A DNA stretch of 64,000 bases from Nitratidesulfovibrio sp. SRB-5 (GTDB lineage Bacteria; Desulfobacterota; Desulfovibrionia; Desulfovibrionales; Desulfovibrionaceae): the NCBI RefSeq assembly GCF_019931275.1, contig NZ_JAIOTY010000002.1, positions 558,001 through 622,000 of the forward strand, read 5' to 3'. Below are positions 10,901 through 21,009 of this stretch, one piece after another. The notes beneath the pieces were generated by a model, which had not been told where the DNA came from, did not search any database, and saw only the letters and a list, made by a program, of their open reading frames with translations. Each line of letters starts with the position of its first letter. The stretch's first letter is position 1. Made by a program: the position numbers and the translations under genes.

Positions 10901-12306
10901 CCGCCGAACTGTGGGCGCACGACAACCACGCTGCCGCCCTGCCGGGCACCAGCACCGTGACCACGGAAACGTTTGATACCGGAAATCATGGCTGGAGCAC
11001 CAATGACGACGACTACGGGGATGTGTCCCGGCAGAATGTCGGCGGTGGTGACAGGGAACTCATGCTCCAGTTGGAGTACGGCGGAGGTGCCGCAGTAACA
11101 AGCAGCAGAACCTTCGACGTGGTTGCGGGTGATACGTTGGGCTTTGATTGGCGGGCAGTGCCTTTCCAGCAAGGCAGCTACCCGTTGAACGAGCATGATG
11201 ACGACAGGTTCGAGGTGGTCATCGAAGGACCGGGCGGAACGAAGACGTATACCCCGTTTACTTGCCCGGTCGACGGAACAGGTGCATCCGGCAAGTTCGC
11301 TTATCTCTTTACTATCGCCGGAACCTACACCGTGAGATTGAAGGTTGTGGATGGCACCGGCATCGATAACGGCGGTTACACACGGGTATTCGTGGATGAC
11401 GTGGTGTTCTCCCACGCTGCGGCGGGCGCGGCCCTCATGGGCAATGTGGTTACCGACCATGCCGGTACGGACTACGTTGACCAGATTGGCGGGCAGACGG
11501 CCCTGATAACGGAGGTGAACGGGTTCGCCATCGCCAACGACGGTCAGTTCCACACCGTTGTCGGCGATTACGGCACCATAACCATCAACGCCTTTGGTCA
11601 GTATGCATACCATGCCAATTCCGGCACCAACGGCCACGAAGACGCCTTCGTGTACAAGCTGACCGGTGGAACCGACAGCGATTACGCCACCCTGAATGTG
11701 CACATCGGCGATACGGGCACGCACCTGTCGGCCAGTCCCGAAGCGTGGGATGTGCACAGCAGCTCCAGTGGCCACTTCCACCTCGGTGGCACCGGCAACG
11801 ACACCTTGACCGGCGGTGGCGGCAACGACGTCATCTTTGGCAACTACGGCAACGATATCATCCACGGCAATGCCGGTCATGACACCCTGCACGGCGGCGC
11901 GGGCAACGACACCCTGTACGGCGATGCTGGCAACGACATCCTCGTGGGTGGCCAAGGCAGCGATACCCTGTACGGTGACGACGCCGATCACACCGTTCAT
12001 GGTGCGGATACCTTCATGTGGAACGCGGAAGACTTCACCAAGGACGCTGTTGACACGGTGAAGGACTTCAACCCTGGCGAAGGCGACGTGCTGCGGTTTG
12101 CGGATATCCTTCTGGACAATGATGCTGGAACGGCAGGTATTCAGCTTGATATCGCGCAAGTTGGTACCAATGCAGTGCTGAAGCTGCATCATGGAGCCAG
12201 CGACGTGCAAACAGTCGTCCTTGAAAACGTGATAAACGCCGATACAACTCTGCACGATATCGAACAGCACATCCTGAACCACAAGATCATCACCGAAAAC
12301 AGCTAA
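4984..12306 (+). CDS. Giant LapA-like RTX adhesin with VWA domain (type I secreted, biofilm-type)
   Basis: A 2440-residue surface adhesin. Residues 1-105 resemble the LapA retention module, followed by PAAG (106-109) and AAAG (114-117), which resemble LapG protease sites. Next come bacterial Ig-like repeats and three T1SS-143/DUF5801-type modules at about 836-1016, 1021-1209 and 1214-1386. A VCBS unit follows at about 1392-1518. A von Willebrand A domain has the MIDAS motif DSSGSM at 1679-1684. A further Ig-like unit lies near 1880-1970 and a jelly-roll-like segment near 1990-2130. RTX nonapeptides (GGAGNDTLYG type) at about 2270-2340 precede a C-terminal type I secretion signal. The ATG at 4984 follows GGGGAG. 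Resemblance to DVU1012 of D. vulgaris, which lies beside a TolC gene as here, is from memory. The DNA of the three tandem modules is visibly less GC-rich than the flanks. Confidence 0.93.
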   Translation: MVTQNTTTGAATAARHIQLNQPQANQQIVIDNIAGAALDMAFPSEAAQLEQSGQDLVFLFENGGRIVLSNFFGLFESHQLPAFNLEDGQSLPGDAFLAALREDLLPAAGPGAGAAAGSGGVGDYTDDAGNLIGGVDRLDPLGTTTFGVQALPGIEDAATPLIDTVPTLVLTTGAFTVFESDLDFEGYRNDGSATYQDTDSGRTIVTGSFAITAPDGIGSLTVGSSTFTAAQLAALQAGGSPLVVNLGAQDAYADMVLTGFDGTNITFRYTLTGSSDHFAPNGEDRNESIPVTITDSDGDSASGTIVVTIADDAPLIGKVDSEEGRDDYSWLHANGKVMPLHESPYDHDHGNDNERGGGSQHEFWTKFDLTSHNAGEWLDNGVIADLRVNGGTPYFSKNGLGVTYDGNAVPGDSPDRENELGYRDDKMFHEQEGVVFKLDGVADAFKLEAGAFYGNEARPDGELGKVLFFLGDELVASKRLEADDWGDSFSFAKLPFFDRVVVIGLDYSHTTTGDNSDFYIKNVGFHMVSEIGVGHGDLDFTYGADGMGAFDLSWAGLTDSSGTPEATPAALVAEEGPSSEPSGIWTLDGQQVVVESDGTGRLVGYIMSESSDDAARSSESSSNIAFILQVHPVTGYWTFTQKVPLDLPDSAHGKLTFNYTITDGDGDTASSSFTVKIIEAERAPDIDMPTEAHVVHESGLFKLGAIGSELFDHDANTMVTGSFVIDMQHEGFQSVTVGGKSFDNLADLKAEGWLLIGDNGKVVGLGDDPHAKLKITDVFHDETTDKYTVSYKYVLIDNVDHNYPDGTETGDVIPITVTDATGDHAFASLTITIVDDVPKVVLYAWDDSRKILTTQDSETIDTRENCKPVSVSDSVEMDFSHEFIAVPRYGADGPGSVSMSYALTIMGNPGQYGRVESGLTHDDHKIYLYEIDGVVYGSTSSSGSEHSVLDGKVFSVSVDVDGHVTLTQYTAIDHAEQGVDYKSLGNQLIGLVGTATVTDGDGDSASASKTIDLGGNIRFEDDMPAVSVSLTNATLHPLITQDAETMGYDGKRGHHEGEDSSEQSFSAAFKVEIDWGADGAADHNAKTTDYTLDITKLAGEGGLVDSGLSHDGQHIYLFKVADGSIVGSTALSAGGITDGNTVFSVSVKDTGQVKLTQYSEIDHEGAGKDIASLDDGIVRLNVSVTVKDGDGDRVEAHNSVDISGNIRFEDDIPTLSVSLEHCWNKPLTTYDKDTIGDGVSTSFASFAGAFDVEKSFGADGAGSYGIKYSLDLKSSDGLVDSKLDHDGKSIYLYEVGGKIVGSTSTESDIAGGKVFDISVDSSTGVVTLTQYSEIDHDAPSRRYDTDDVKALASNLVNLVATATVMDGDGDTVEKSARLDLGGDIKFVDDVPKAYDNANSVTEDSGTGPIEAKGNLIVDAQPQADTVGADGNGHITAISFGANAGHAAAGGGWDVDGKYGTLHVNADGTYTYTLHNNATVVQALSSSDHPTETFTYTLADGDGDTSQAHLTVTVNGADEPRILSIGEVPEGHVYEADLAGGSGWPDNGLISDGQFTITSSSGLTGLKIGTGTVNLALPDGAHQDISTDHGKLTITDVNHVGDAYTVKYTYTLTQTATNPDADHNGVNEDFKETLQIKATDSTGTATHDLVVSIVDDHPTAVADVKDYSGGMTTTVLIVLDSSGSMGPDRGLGGGDPDGPGGYETKFELAKACIDTLLAAYKDLGAVNVRIVDFDDDTRTSDWFTGSSAKTDAMGWVNTDANSSVGGGTRYTTALDAATGALMNGVPPADRSVVYFLSDGAPNDGYALGSTKAAAWDAFLKNLTPVDTVYAYGMATTGNITQLERVAWDRDGQPVTDPAKEISNLVELKAELLATVPVTGTLFANDNAGADGGAGTGGSLKLYSFEGHLASPADVDGKYTVDLGGNKGKVTVDFDDGTYTYVPGSNPVGSVELDYQIKDGDGSIASSTLTLNLRAAELWAHDNHAAALPGTSTVTTETFDTGNHGWSTNDDDYGDVSRQNVGGGDRELMLQLEYGGGAAVTSSRTFDVVAGDTLGFDWRAVPFQQGSYPLNEHDDDRFEVVIEGPGGTKTYTPFTCPVDGTGASGKFAYLFTIAGTYTVRLKVVDGTGIDNGGYTRVFVDDVVFSHAAAGAALMGNVVTDHAGTDYVDQIGGQTALITEVNGFAIANDGQFHTVVGDYGTITINAFGQYAYHANSGTNGHEDAFVYKLTGGTDSDYATLNVHIGDTGTHLSASPEAWDVHSSSSGHFHLGGTGNDTLTGGGGNDVIFGNYGNDIIHGNAGHDTLHGGAGNDTLYGDAGNDILVGGQGSDTLYGDDADHTVHGADTFMWNAEDFTKDAVDTVKDFNPGEGDVLRFADILLDNDAGTAGIQLDIAQVGTNAVLKLHHGASDVQTVVLENVINADTTLHDIEQHILNHKIITENS
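7490..9140 (+). repeat. Three tandem T1SS-143-like modules within the adhesin gene
   Basis: Each module of about 175-190 residues repeats the same landmarks: LTTxDxxTI, FSxxFxVExxxGADG, GLVDSxLxHDGxxIYLYEV, VGSTS, KVFxVSVDxxGxVTLTQYSEIDH, and a closing GGxIxFxDDxP. Similarity is at protein level; the DNA copies have diverged. Their base composition differs from the rest of the gene (31 G/C in 7501-7560 by hand count). Confidence 0.85.
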
Positions 12307-12344
12307 CCGGCGCGCCGCCCCCGGCGGCAAACCATGAACACACG

Positions 12345-12370
12345 GACGCCCCGGCCTTGGCCGGGGCGTC
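12345..12370 (+). terminator. Rho-independent terminator after adhesin gene
   Basis: A perfect 12-bp stem (GACGCCCCGGCC / GGCCGGGGCGTC) with a two-base loop is followed by TTGCGTT, 38 bp after the adhesin stop codon. Confidence 0.85.
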
Positions 12371-13014
12371 TTGCGTTATGGCTTTAGCCAGTTGAGGGAG
12401 CGCAGCGACTGAAAGGTAGTGTCCAGAATTTTGCGCACTTTCAGTAGCCGCCCAGTTGGCGCGGTGTTGGCTCTGCTTTTCACTTTTGCAGCAGGCGCAT
12501 GTTGAGATGATATCTGGTATTTTAGCACCTTCCGTCACCGTACCAGAAAAGGCTGCCGTCGTGTTCAGGCAGGCGGGGCGGCTGCATTCTGGCCGGGGCG
12601 CAGCGCCAACGCATGCAACCCAGCTTCCCATGCCGCGCGCATGACGTGCCCCACATGTCTGCATGCCGGTTCATTCCGTACCCAGACGTTCAGGTCGTCC
12701 ATGGTCCGGGAAACCCAATGCTCGACATCCGCGAGGCAGCCGGTCACCTCCCGCGCTTCAGCCCGCACGCCGTGCGCCCGAATTTCTTCTGGGTCTTTCT
12801 GTCCGGTCAGCGCGTGGTGTCCTTCATGGCCAGTGCCATGAAGCTCTGCGGGTAATACGGCGTGGTGGTGGCAATGTCTAAGCGCAGTCAGGCCCACGGC
12901 GGTGTTGCTCGGTTCGCCGTCCGGCAGGGGGAGCGGCCCGGCACGCTAACGGCCTGCGTGAAGCCAGCCCCCGCCCGTGGCGGTCCCGTTTCCTGCTCCC
13001 GTCTTTGCCCATGC
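12371..13014. other. Gene-poor region between adhesin and tolC terminators
   Basis: No convincing gene is seen. The segment at 12418-12445 (GTGTCCAGAATTTTGCGCAC and neighbours) resembles terminal inverted repeats of IS256-family elements, but no transposase fragment was recognised. A leftward 110-codon frame (12565-12897) has no clear ribosome-binding site or known motif and is treated as uncertain. The area may hold insertion-element debris. Confidence 0.4.
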
Positions 13015-13046
13015 AAAAAGGGGCCGGTCCTTCGGACCGGCCCCTT
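13015..13046 (-). terminator. Rho-independent terminator after tolC
   Basis: On the minus strand an 11-bp stem (GGGGCCGGTCC / GGACCGGCCCC) with a GAA loop is followed by TTTTT, 28 bp past the tolC stop. A classic intrinsic terminator. Confidence 0.92.
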
Positions 13047-13073
13047 CGGGTATGCCGTTCTCTGCGGGAGCGG

Positions 13074-14426
13074 CTATTGCTCGGTGTTCTTGCGCAGGGC
13101 GTCGCGGTCGATGCCCAGGCTTTCCAGCAGCTTGCCGCCAAGGGCCAGCAGGCGGTACTGGGCGCCAGCATCATTCATGCGCGAGGTAACTTCCTGAATG
13201 GACGAGCTGTACAGTTCGTTTTCGGCGTCCAGCACGTCCAGCAGGCTGCGCTGGCCCACCAGAAACTGCTGCATGTACGCGTCGCGGGTCTGCACGTTGT
13301 AGTCGATGGCAGACAGGAAGTAGCGCTGCTGTTCGCGGGCGGACAGCATCTGGGTCCAGGTGGCGCGGGTTTCGCGGCCCAGTTCGTCGATCTGGTTCTG
13401 CAGTTCCTGGCGGCTCTGGCGCGAACGGGCGGATGCGCCCTTCACGGCGGCCACGTCGGCGCCGCCGTTGAACAGGTTCCAGCTCATGCGCAGCATGGCG
13501 GCGGTACCCCATTCATAAGTACGGCTGCTTTCCACCTGGTCGCGGTAGGTGGGGCCCACTTCCGCGTAGATCACGGGGTGGTAGCCGGACTTGGCCAGGT
13601 CGATTTCCGCTTCCGAGGTGCGCACGTCGGAAATCAGCGCCTGCACCTTGGGGTTGCTGGACTGGCTGTCGGCCAGGGCGGCGTCGGCGCTGGGCGGGGT
13701 GGCCGTGGGCGCTTCCGCCGGGCCCAGGGCCTCGGGCACGATCTTGCCGGTCAGGCGCAGGTAGGCGGCTTCGGCCACCTGCAAGGCAGAACGCGATTCA
13801 GTCAGGGTCGACTGGGCGCGGGCCAAACGGCCCTGGGTCTGGGTCACGTCGGAAACGCTGGCCGCGCCCATGCGCGAACGTTCCTGCTGCGAACCCAGGA
13901 TGGATTCGTGCTGTTGCACGTTGATGGCGGACAGGCGGACGATTTCGCGCTGGCGCAGCACTTCGATGTGCGCGAGCACGGCATCCAGGCCAAGGGCTTC
14001 GGCATTGTCGATGAGGCGGTTGTCCACCGAGCCCAGCTTGTTCTTGTTGATGTCCACGCGGCTGGCGGTGGCAAGGCCGTCCCAGATGGTCTGGCTGAGG
14101 GTTACCGAGCCTTCGCTGCGGTCGTACCAGTCGTTTTCGTTGCCGCTGCCACGGGTTACGGTGTCGTTGTACTGTTCCACGCCCACGCCGCCGCGCACGT
14201 CAAGGCGCGGAAACCAGCCGGCACGCGCGCGGTCAACGTCGTGTTCGGCGGCCTGGCGGTTTTCCTGGAAGGCCTTGAGGCGAGGATGCGTTTCAAGGGT
14301 GTTGACGACCGAGTCCTTCAGCGTCACTTCCTGCGCCTGCGCCGGAACCCCGATCGCAAGCCCCAGTACGGCGGCCAGCGCGCAGAACGCGAGCCAGCGC
14401 CGTTTTTGTGATTTCCTTTCCTTCAT
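13074..14426 (-). CDS. tolC: TolC-family outer membrane protein of a type I secretion system
   Basis: Outer-membrane exit duct for a type I secretion system. The 450-residue protein starts MKERKSQKRRW with a signal peptide ending near VPAQAQ. It then shows the TolC pattern of two long coiled-coil halves: LKDSVVNTLETHPRLKAF, and LSQTIWDGLATASRVDINKNKLGS in the first half, with the related RMSWNLFNGGADVAAVKGASARS in the second. The ATG at 14426 is preceded by GAGGAGG at good spacing, which rejects a longer reading to 14546. It is convergent with the RTX adhesin gene and is the likely LapE-like partner. The inner-membrane ATPase and adaptor are not in the window. Confidence 0.92.
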   Translation of the reverse strand: MKERKSQKRRWLAFCALAAVLGLAIGVPAQAQEVTLKDSVVNTLETHPRLKAFQENRQAAEHDVDRARAGWFPRLDVRGGVGVEQYNDTVTRGSGNENDWYDRSEGSVTLSQTIWDGLATASRVDINKNKLGSVDNRLIDNAEALGLDAVLAHIEVLRQREIVRLSAINVQQHESILGSQQERSRMGAASVSDVTQTQGRLARAQSTLTESRSALQVAEAAYLRLTGKIVPEALGPAEAPTATPPSADAALADSQSSNPKVQALISDVRTSEAEIDLAKSGYHPVIYAEVGPTYRDQVESSRTYEWGTAAMLRMSWNLFNGGADVAAVKGASARSRQSRQELQNQIDELGRETRATWTQMLSAREQQRYFLSAIDYNVQTRDAYMQQFLVGQRSLLDVLDAENELYSSSIQEVTSRMNDAGAQYRLLALGGKLLESLGIDRDALRKNTEQ

Positions 14427-14544
14427 GACAGTCCTCCTCGTTGGCCCCCCCCCGTACACGCGGATCGGAGAGCGTGTATTGATTCCTGAGACACGGCACG
14501 GGCAAACCCGTACTTTCTGCTTTAGCGGTGATACTACATGCAAC

Positions 14545-14572
14545 ATTACATTGTTTTGGGCGCCGTGCGCAA
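14545..14572 (-). promoter_or_regulatory. Possible sigma-70-type promoter of tolC
   Basis: On the minus strand TTGCGC and TGTAAT are separated by 16 bp, about 120 bp upstream of the tolC ATG. The -10 matches well, the -35 only partly. Confidence 0.35.
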
Positions 14573-15165
14573 TAGGGTTAGTTGCAAGGCGTGAAGGTTT
14601 TTGGAAGAAAGTTTGTCGTTTAGTCGGGAGGAAGTGGGCCCGAACGACATGGGGAACAAGCCGGTGGCGCGGATGCGCCGAAGGTCGGTATGGGTAAGGC
14701 TATGGAGCGTGGGTGCTCCTGCCGTACGGATAGGTGGAGTGATTTTCGGCATGCTGAAATGTGTTCATGAGCGGAATATTCATTTCAAGTTCCCTGCCCG
14801 TAGTGCTGTTCGAGAGTGTCTGCGGCGATTTTGCGATGCTTCCGTAGCAGGAATTATGTTATGAAAAAAATGTAAAATAATGGATGCATGACGAAATTTG
14901 TCGTAACGTATGATCGTCACGGGTTCCCCCCACTCGTGGCAGGCTCCGTATTGCCCCCTTTCCGGTTGCCCGCTCCGCGCCGGAAAGGGGGCTTGTCGTT
15001 GCCGAGATGAGTGTGGGGGGCTGAAAAAAAACGTGAAAAGCCGCACCGTTCCCGGATGGCGGGCTCGGCGCGGCGGGCGTGTCCGGCGGAGGGGGCGGTC
15101 GCACGTGGTCTGTCGGCCCGGTTGGCCGTCCACCAAGCGATCGGCTGCGTGGGGGCCTTTGGAGG
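14573..15165. other. Intergenic region between tolC and nrfR, no gene seen
   Basis: The segment 14770-14915 is markedly AT-rich compared with its surroundings. A hairpin at 14951-14993 (TTGCCCCCTTTCCGG pairing with CCGGAAAGGGGGC) lies downstream of it on the plus strand and about 170 bp past the nrfR stop on the minus strand. It could terminate nrfR or an unannotated small RNA starting in the AT-rich part; neither can be decided from sequence alone. Confidence 0.45.
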
Positions 15166-17150
<1,985 letters not shown>

Positions 17151-17151
<1 letters not shown>

Positions 17152-20100
17152 CAGCGATGCGTCTCCTTCACCGGGGAGGTTCCCGGCGTTGCGGTGTCGG
17201 TTGCACCAGTTGAGCCAGCCGCGCCGGTTGCGCCAGTCGAGCCGGTCGCGTCGGGATCGGTGGTGACGATGCGCACGCGGGCCACACCAGCCTCAAGCAG
17301 CGGTAGCAACCGGTTCAGTATATCGGGCAGTTGGGCGCCGGGCGCAGTGGCGGGGCGGCCCGCCGCCTGCTCCAGTTCGTCGCACAGGCCATGCAGGGCC
17401 GAAAGGCGCAGCATGCCCGCCGAGTTGCGCAGGGCATGCGCCTCGCGCAGGGCGTCCTGGCGTCGTCCCTCACGCACGGCGGCGGTCAACGCGTCGCGCC
17501 GGGCATCCACCTCGTCCAGAAAGGCCCGGCACAGTTTCACGAACAGGGGGCGGTTGCCGCCCAGCGCGTCCAGCGCGGCGGCCTCGTCCATCACGTCGGA
17601 GGCGCCGGGGGCCGCTGCGGCAGCTGTGACGTCTGCGATGTCCGGGGCGTCTGTGGCATTTGGGGCGCCGGGTATGCCGGGTAGTTGGGGCGCGCCAGTT
17701 GCGTGAGGTGCGCCGGGACCATCAGCAGCGTCGGGGGCGGCGGAACGGTCGTGCGCGGCGGGGCCGCCGGGCAGCGTCTGGCCGCGGGATTCGGCGGGCG
17801 GCATCCCCGTGCGGGAAGTGGTCGGCCCCTCCCCGTCGCTCCAGTGGTGCATGTCGTCGGCGTAGCCGCCCGTGCCGGGGCATTCCAGCGGGGTGCCCCC
17901 GGTGGCGGCATCGGCCACGGCGGAAAGCAGCATGGCGGCGGTCAGCGGCTTGCACACGCAGCCGGTCATGCCCGCGCCAAGCAGGGCGGCGCTTTCGCGG
18001 CCCACCGCCGAGGCGGTGACGGCCAGCACCGGCATGTCGGGCGCAACCCCCGGCACAAGCCCGGCGCGCAGGCGGCGTACCACCTCGGTGCCGTCGCAGC
18101 CGGGCATGCGCACGTCCAGCAGGGCCAGGTCGGGCCGCAGTTCCTCCAGCAGGCGCAGGGCCTGCACGCCGTCCGTTGCCACGGCCACCTGGTGCCCGGC
18201 CCCGCGCAGCACGTCCTGCATGAACAGCCGGTTCACCGGGTTGTCGTCGGCCACCAGCAGCCGCAACGGGGCGGATGTGCCCCCGGCCGGTCCGGTTTCC
18301 GCGGCGCGACCGGTTTCCCCGGTCATGGGCGGGGCCGGGCAGGCGCTGCGGCCACCGAAGGTGCCCACCCATGCGGCCAGTCCCGTGCCCGGCGCGCTGG
18401 CGTCGTCGCCATGCGCGTCAGCGTCTCCTTTCGTGTCCCCGTCGGGGGGCGGGCCCGCCAGGGTGAACCGGGCGGTGAACCAGAATTCGCTGCCCGTGCC
18501 CGGCGTGCTGGATACGCCAATGTCGCCGTCCAGCATGCGGGCAATCTCGCGCGAGATGGCAAGGCCAAGGCCCGTGCCGCCAAGGCACAGCGAACTGGCC
18601 GCCTCGCCCTGCACGAAGCTTTCGAAGATCGATTCCTGCTGCTCCGCCGGAATGCCCACGCCGGTATCCACCACGGCAAAGCGCAGCAGCACCTCGCGCG
18701 GGGCGGTTCCGGCCCCCGGCCGGTGGAGGCTGTCTGTCGCTGCCGCCGGGGTCATGTGCGGCACCTGTTCCGGCACCAGATTCACCACCACGGCGATGCC
18801 CCCCTGGCGGGTGAACTTCACCGCGTTGCCGATGAGGTTGCCAAGGGCCTGGCGCAGCCGGAAGTCGTCGCCCACCAGCGCCTCGGGCACGTTTTCCGCC
18901 ACGTGCAGGGACAGGGAGAGCCCCTTGCGCTCGCCCGCGAAGCGGAACACCCCCAGGCAAGCATCCAGCGAGGGGCGCAGCCGGAAAGTGCGCGGCGCAA
19001 GGCGCATCCTCCCCGATTCCAGGCAGGAAAAGTCCGTGATGTCGTTGACGATTTCCAGAAGGTTCGCGGCGGCGCAGCGCAATTGCCCCAGATATTCGTT
19101 GTAGCGGGCACCGTGTTCCGCCTGCTGTGCATCAATATCTGTGGATGCTTCGGCAGGGGCATGCGCGACGGATGCGGCACCGGAGGGGGCGCCCACCCCG
19201 CCCGGCTGGAAGCCGGACAGCAGTTCCGCCATGCCGATGATGCCGGTGAGCGGGGTGCGCATGTCGTGGCTCATGTTTGCCAGGAAGGCGCTTTTCATGC
19301 GGTTGGCCGCCTCGGCCAGGGCCTTTTTGCGGCTGACCTGCAACGACGCCCCGCCAATGCCCAGCAACCCCACCACTCCGATGATGGCGTAGGCCAGCGC
19401 CGTCTGGTCCAGGCGCTGGCGCTCCAGCGCCAGCAGGGGCGTCGCCGCTATGGATACGCTGATGCCTCCGCGCAGGCCGCCCACGGTGTCGTCGGCGGTG
19501 CGATGGCAGCCCAGGCACGACTGGTCGGCCATCAGCGGGGCCATGTAGCGGAAGCTGGGGCCGTGCCGGGTGTCGCCGCTGCTGGCGGTTCTTTCCGCCG
19601 CGCGGGGCTGCTCGCCGTCCGGGGGCAGGGTCAGGGTGAAGGTTTCTCGCGCGCCCTTGCTGAAGGCCTGCAACGATTCGTTTTCCCACGCATCGGCTTC
19701 GTTTTCCTGCCGCAGGGGGTGCAGGCCGGTGATGCGAAAGCTGACCCCCTGGCTGGTGGTGAGAAATTCCGAGATCTGGCGGGTCATGTAGGCCGGGTTC
19801 ATGCGGGTGAGCAGGGTGCCGTCCGCCGCCAGCAGGGTGCGCTGGTCGGGCGGCAGCCAGGGGTTGGGCCGCCCCAGTTCGCTGGTCCGCACGAACACTC
19901 CACCGTGGGCCGCGTTCCAGGCCCTTGTGGAGACGATCTGCGAAAAGAACGCCCGGGCTTGCAACAGCGCCAGTTCGCGCACGTGGGCCGCCTCGGTGCG
20001 GGCGTTCCACTGGTACAGGGCCAGCAGCAGCACCCCCCATACGGCCACCAGCACGGCAGGCACGATGAAGGTCTGGATGTTCCAGTGCAGGGCCGGGCGC

Positions 20101-20204
20101 TTGCGGCGCAGCCGGGAGCGCAGGCTTCTTGCCGCGCGTCCCGGGGTGACGCCGGGCGTTTCATCGGTCGGGCGCGCCGGGGGCTGGGTCTGGTGTTGCG
20201 TCAT
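17151..20204 (-). CDS. nrfS: Hybrid sensor histidine kinase NrfS with c-type heme motif in sensor
   Basis: A 1017-residue membrane kinase, the partner of NrfR. Order: cytoplasmic basic N-terminus; transmembrane segment about 44-65; periplasmic DUF3365/Tll0287-like sensor about 70-265 ending with CLGCH (Cys230, Cys233, His234), a c-type heme attachment motif; second transmembrane segment about 268-290; HisKA with NMSHDMRTPLTG (His313); HATPase with DTGVGIP and GTGLGLAIS; receiver with LALLDVRMPG; an Ala/Pro-rich linker; and a C-terminal Hpt domain with EAHALRNSAGM. Nitrite or NO sensing through heme is inferred. The gene is divergent from nrfHA and its start at 20204 lies 67 bp from a perfect palindrome. 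Confidence 0.92.
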
Positions 20205-20270
20205 GGGGTGTCCCCCTGTGTGGAGTCAGGAAAATCAGAAAAGGCTGGCTCTGTCAGGTTTTTCTGTCTG

Positions 20271-20292
20271 TTTGTCATGTAAATATGACAAA
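20271..20292. promoter_or_regulatory. Perfect palindromic operator candidate in the nrfS-nrfH divergent region
   Basis: TTTGTCAT-N6-ATGACAAA is a perfect 8-bp inverted repeat in a locally AT-rich stretch, 67 bp before nrfS and about 240 bp before nrfH. It could bind NrfR dimers or a CRP/FNR-type regulator such as HcpR; the protein cannot be named from sequence. Confidence 0.6.
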
Positions 20293-20385
20293 GACAAGGC
20301 CTGCCTCGCCGTGCGTCCTTTGTGCTGCCATGAGCAACACATTGAAATTATTTTTGAACGAAGGGGTGTGCAGAATTTCACGCAA

Positions 20386-20401
20386 CGGCACGGGTCTTGA
20401 A
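20386..20401 (+). promoter_or_regulatory. Weak sigma-54-like promoter upstream of nrfH
   Basis: CGGCACGGGTCTTGAA matches TGGCACG-N4-TTGCW at the -24 element except its first base, but lacks the usual GC at -12. The position (129 bp before the nrfH ATG) and the adjacent sigma-54 regulator support it, while the missing GC argues against it. Confidence 0.35.
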
Positions 20402-20529
20402 GACTGTACGTCACCAAGTGCCGTGCGCACCCGTCGGGCTGAACGGGCGCGGGCACGGATGCACCCGGAGGCGCGAACTCCCGGCCGCACGCGGGCGGGG
20501 CGGGCGCCCTCCACAGCAAGGAGGCGGAA

Positions 20530-21009
20530 ATGTCAGAGGAAGCACCTCGCAACGGACGTACGGGGCTGCGGCTCATCGTCGTCGGGGCGGCCCTTGGGGT
20601 CGTGCTGGCGGCGGGGGCGGGCTTCGGCATGAAGGTCACGGACCGGCGTCCGTTCTGCGCGAGCTGTCACATCATGCAGGAGGCGGCGTTGACGCACAAG
20701 GCGTCCACCCACGCCAACCTGGCCTGCAACGAGTGCCACGCTCCGCAAAACCTGGCTGCAAAGCTGCCCTTCAAGGCGGTGGCGGGGGCCAAGGACGTGT
20801 ACATGAACACGTTGGGCAGGCCGGACGACGTGATCCATTCGGGCCAGTCCACCAAGGACGTGGTCAACGCCAACTGCAAGGCATGCCACACCATGACCAA
20901 CAAGCAGGTGGCCAGCATGGATTCCAAGCCCTATTGCGTGGACTGCCACCGCAATGTCCAGCACATGCGCATGACGCCGATCAGCACAAGGAAGGTCGCC
21001 GATGGATAA
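20530..21009 (+). CDS. nrfH: Cytochrome c nitrite reductase quinol dehydrogenase subunit NrfH
   Basis: Membrane-anchored tetraheme cytochrome that oxidises menaquinol and passes electrons to NrfA. The 159-residue NapC/NirT-type protein has an N-terminal anchor (about 12-34) and four CXXCH motifs: Cys43-His47, Cys66-His70, Cys116-His120 and Cys136-His140. Met49 directly after the first motif (CASCHIM) corresponds to the unusual Met ligand of heme 1 in D. vulgaris NrfH. The ATG follows AAGGAGG. The stop overlaps the nrfA start by 8 bp. Confidence 0.97.
   Translation: MSEEAPRNGRTGLRLIVVGAALGVVLAAGAGFGMKVTDRRPFCASCHIMQEAALTHKASTHANLACNECHAPQNLAAKLPFKAVAGAKDVYMNTLGRPDDVIHSGQSTKDVVNANCKACHTMTNKQVASMDSKPYCVDCHRNVQHMRMTPISTRKVADG

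Noticed and set aside
9433-12330. 965-codon leftward open frame under the adhesin gene
   Set aside because: Antisense shadow of the repeat-rich adhesin; no ribosome-binding site or protein family features.
12565-12897. Leftward 110-codon frame between adhesin and tolC
   Set aside because: No ribosome-binding site, no family match recognised, atypical composition; not firm enough to annotate.
20386-20401. Firm assignment of a sigma-54 promoter to nrfHA
   Set aside because: The -12 element lacks GC, so only a low-confidence candidate is kept.
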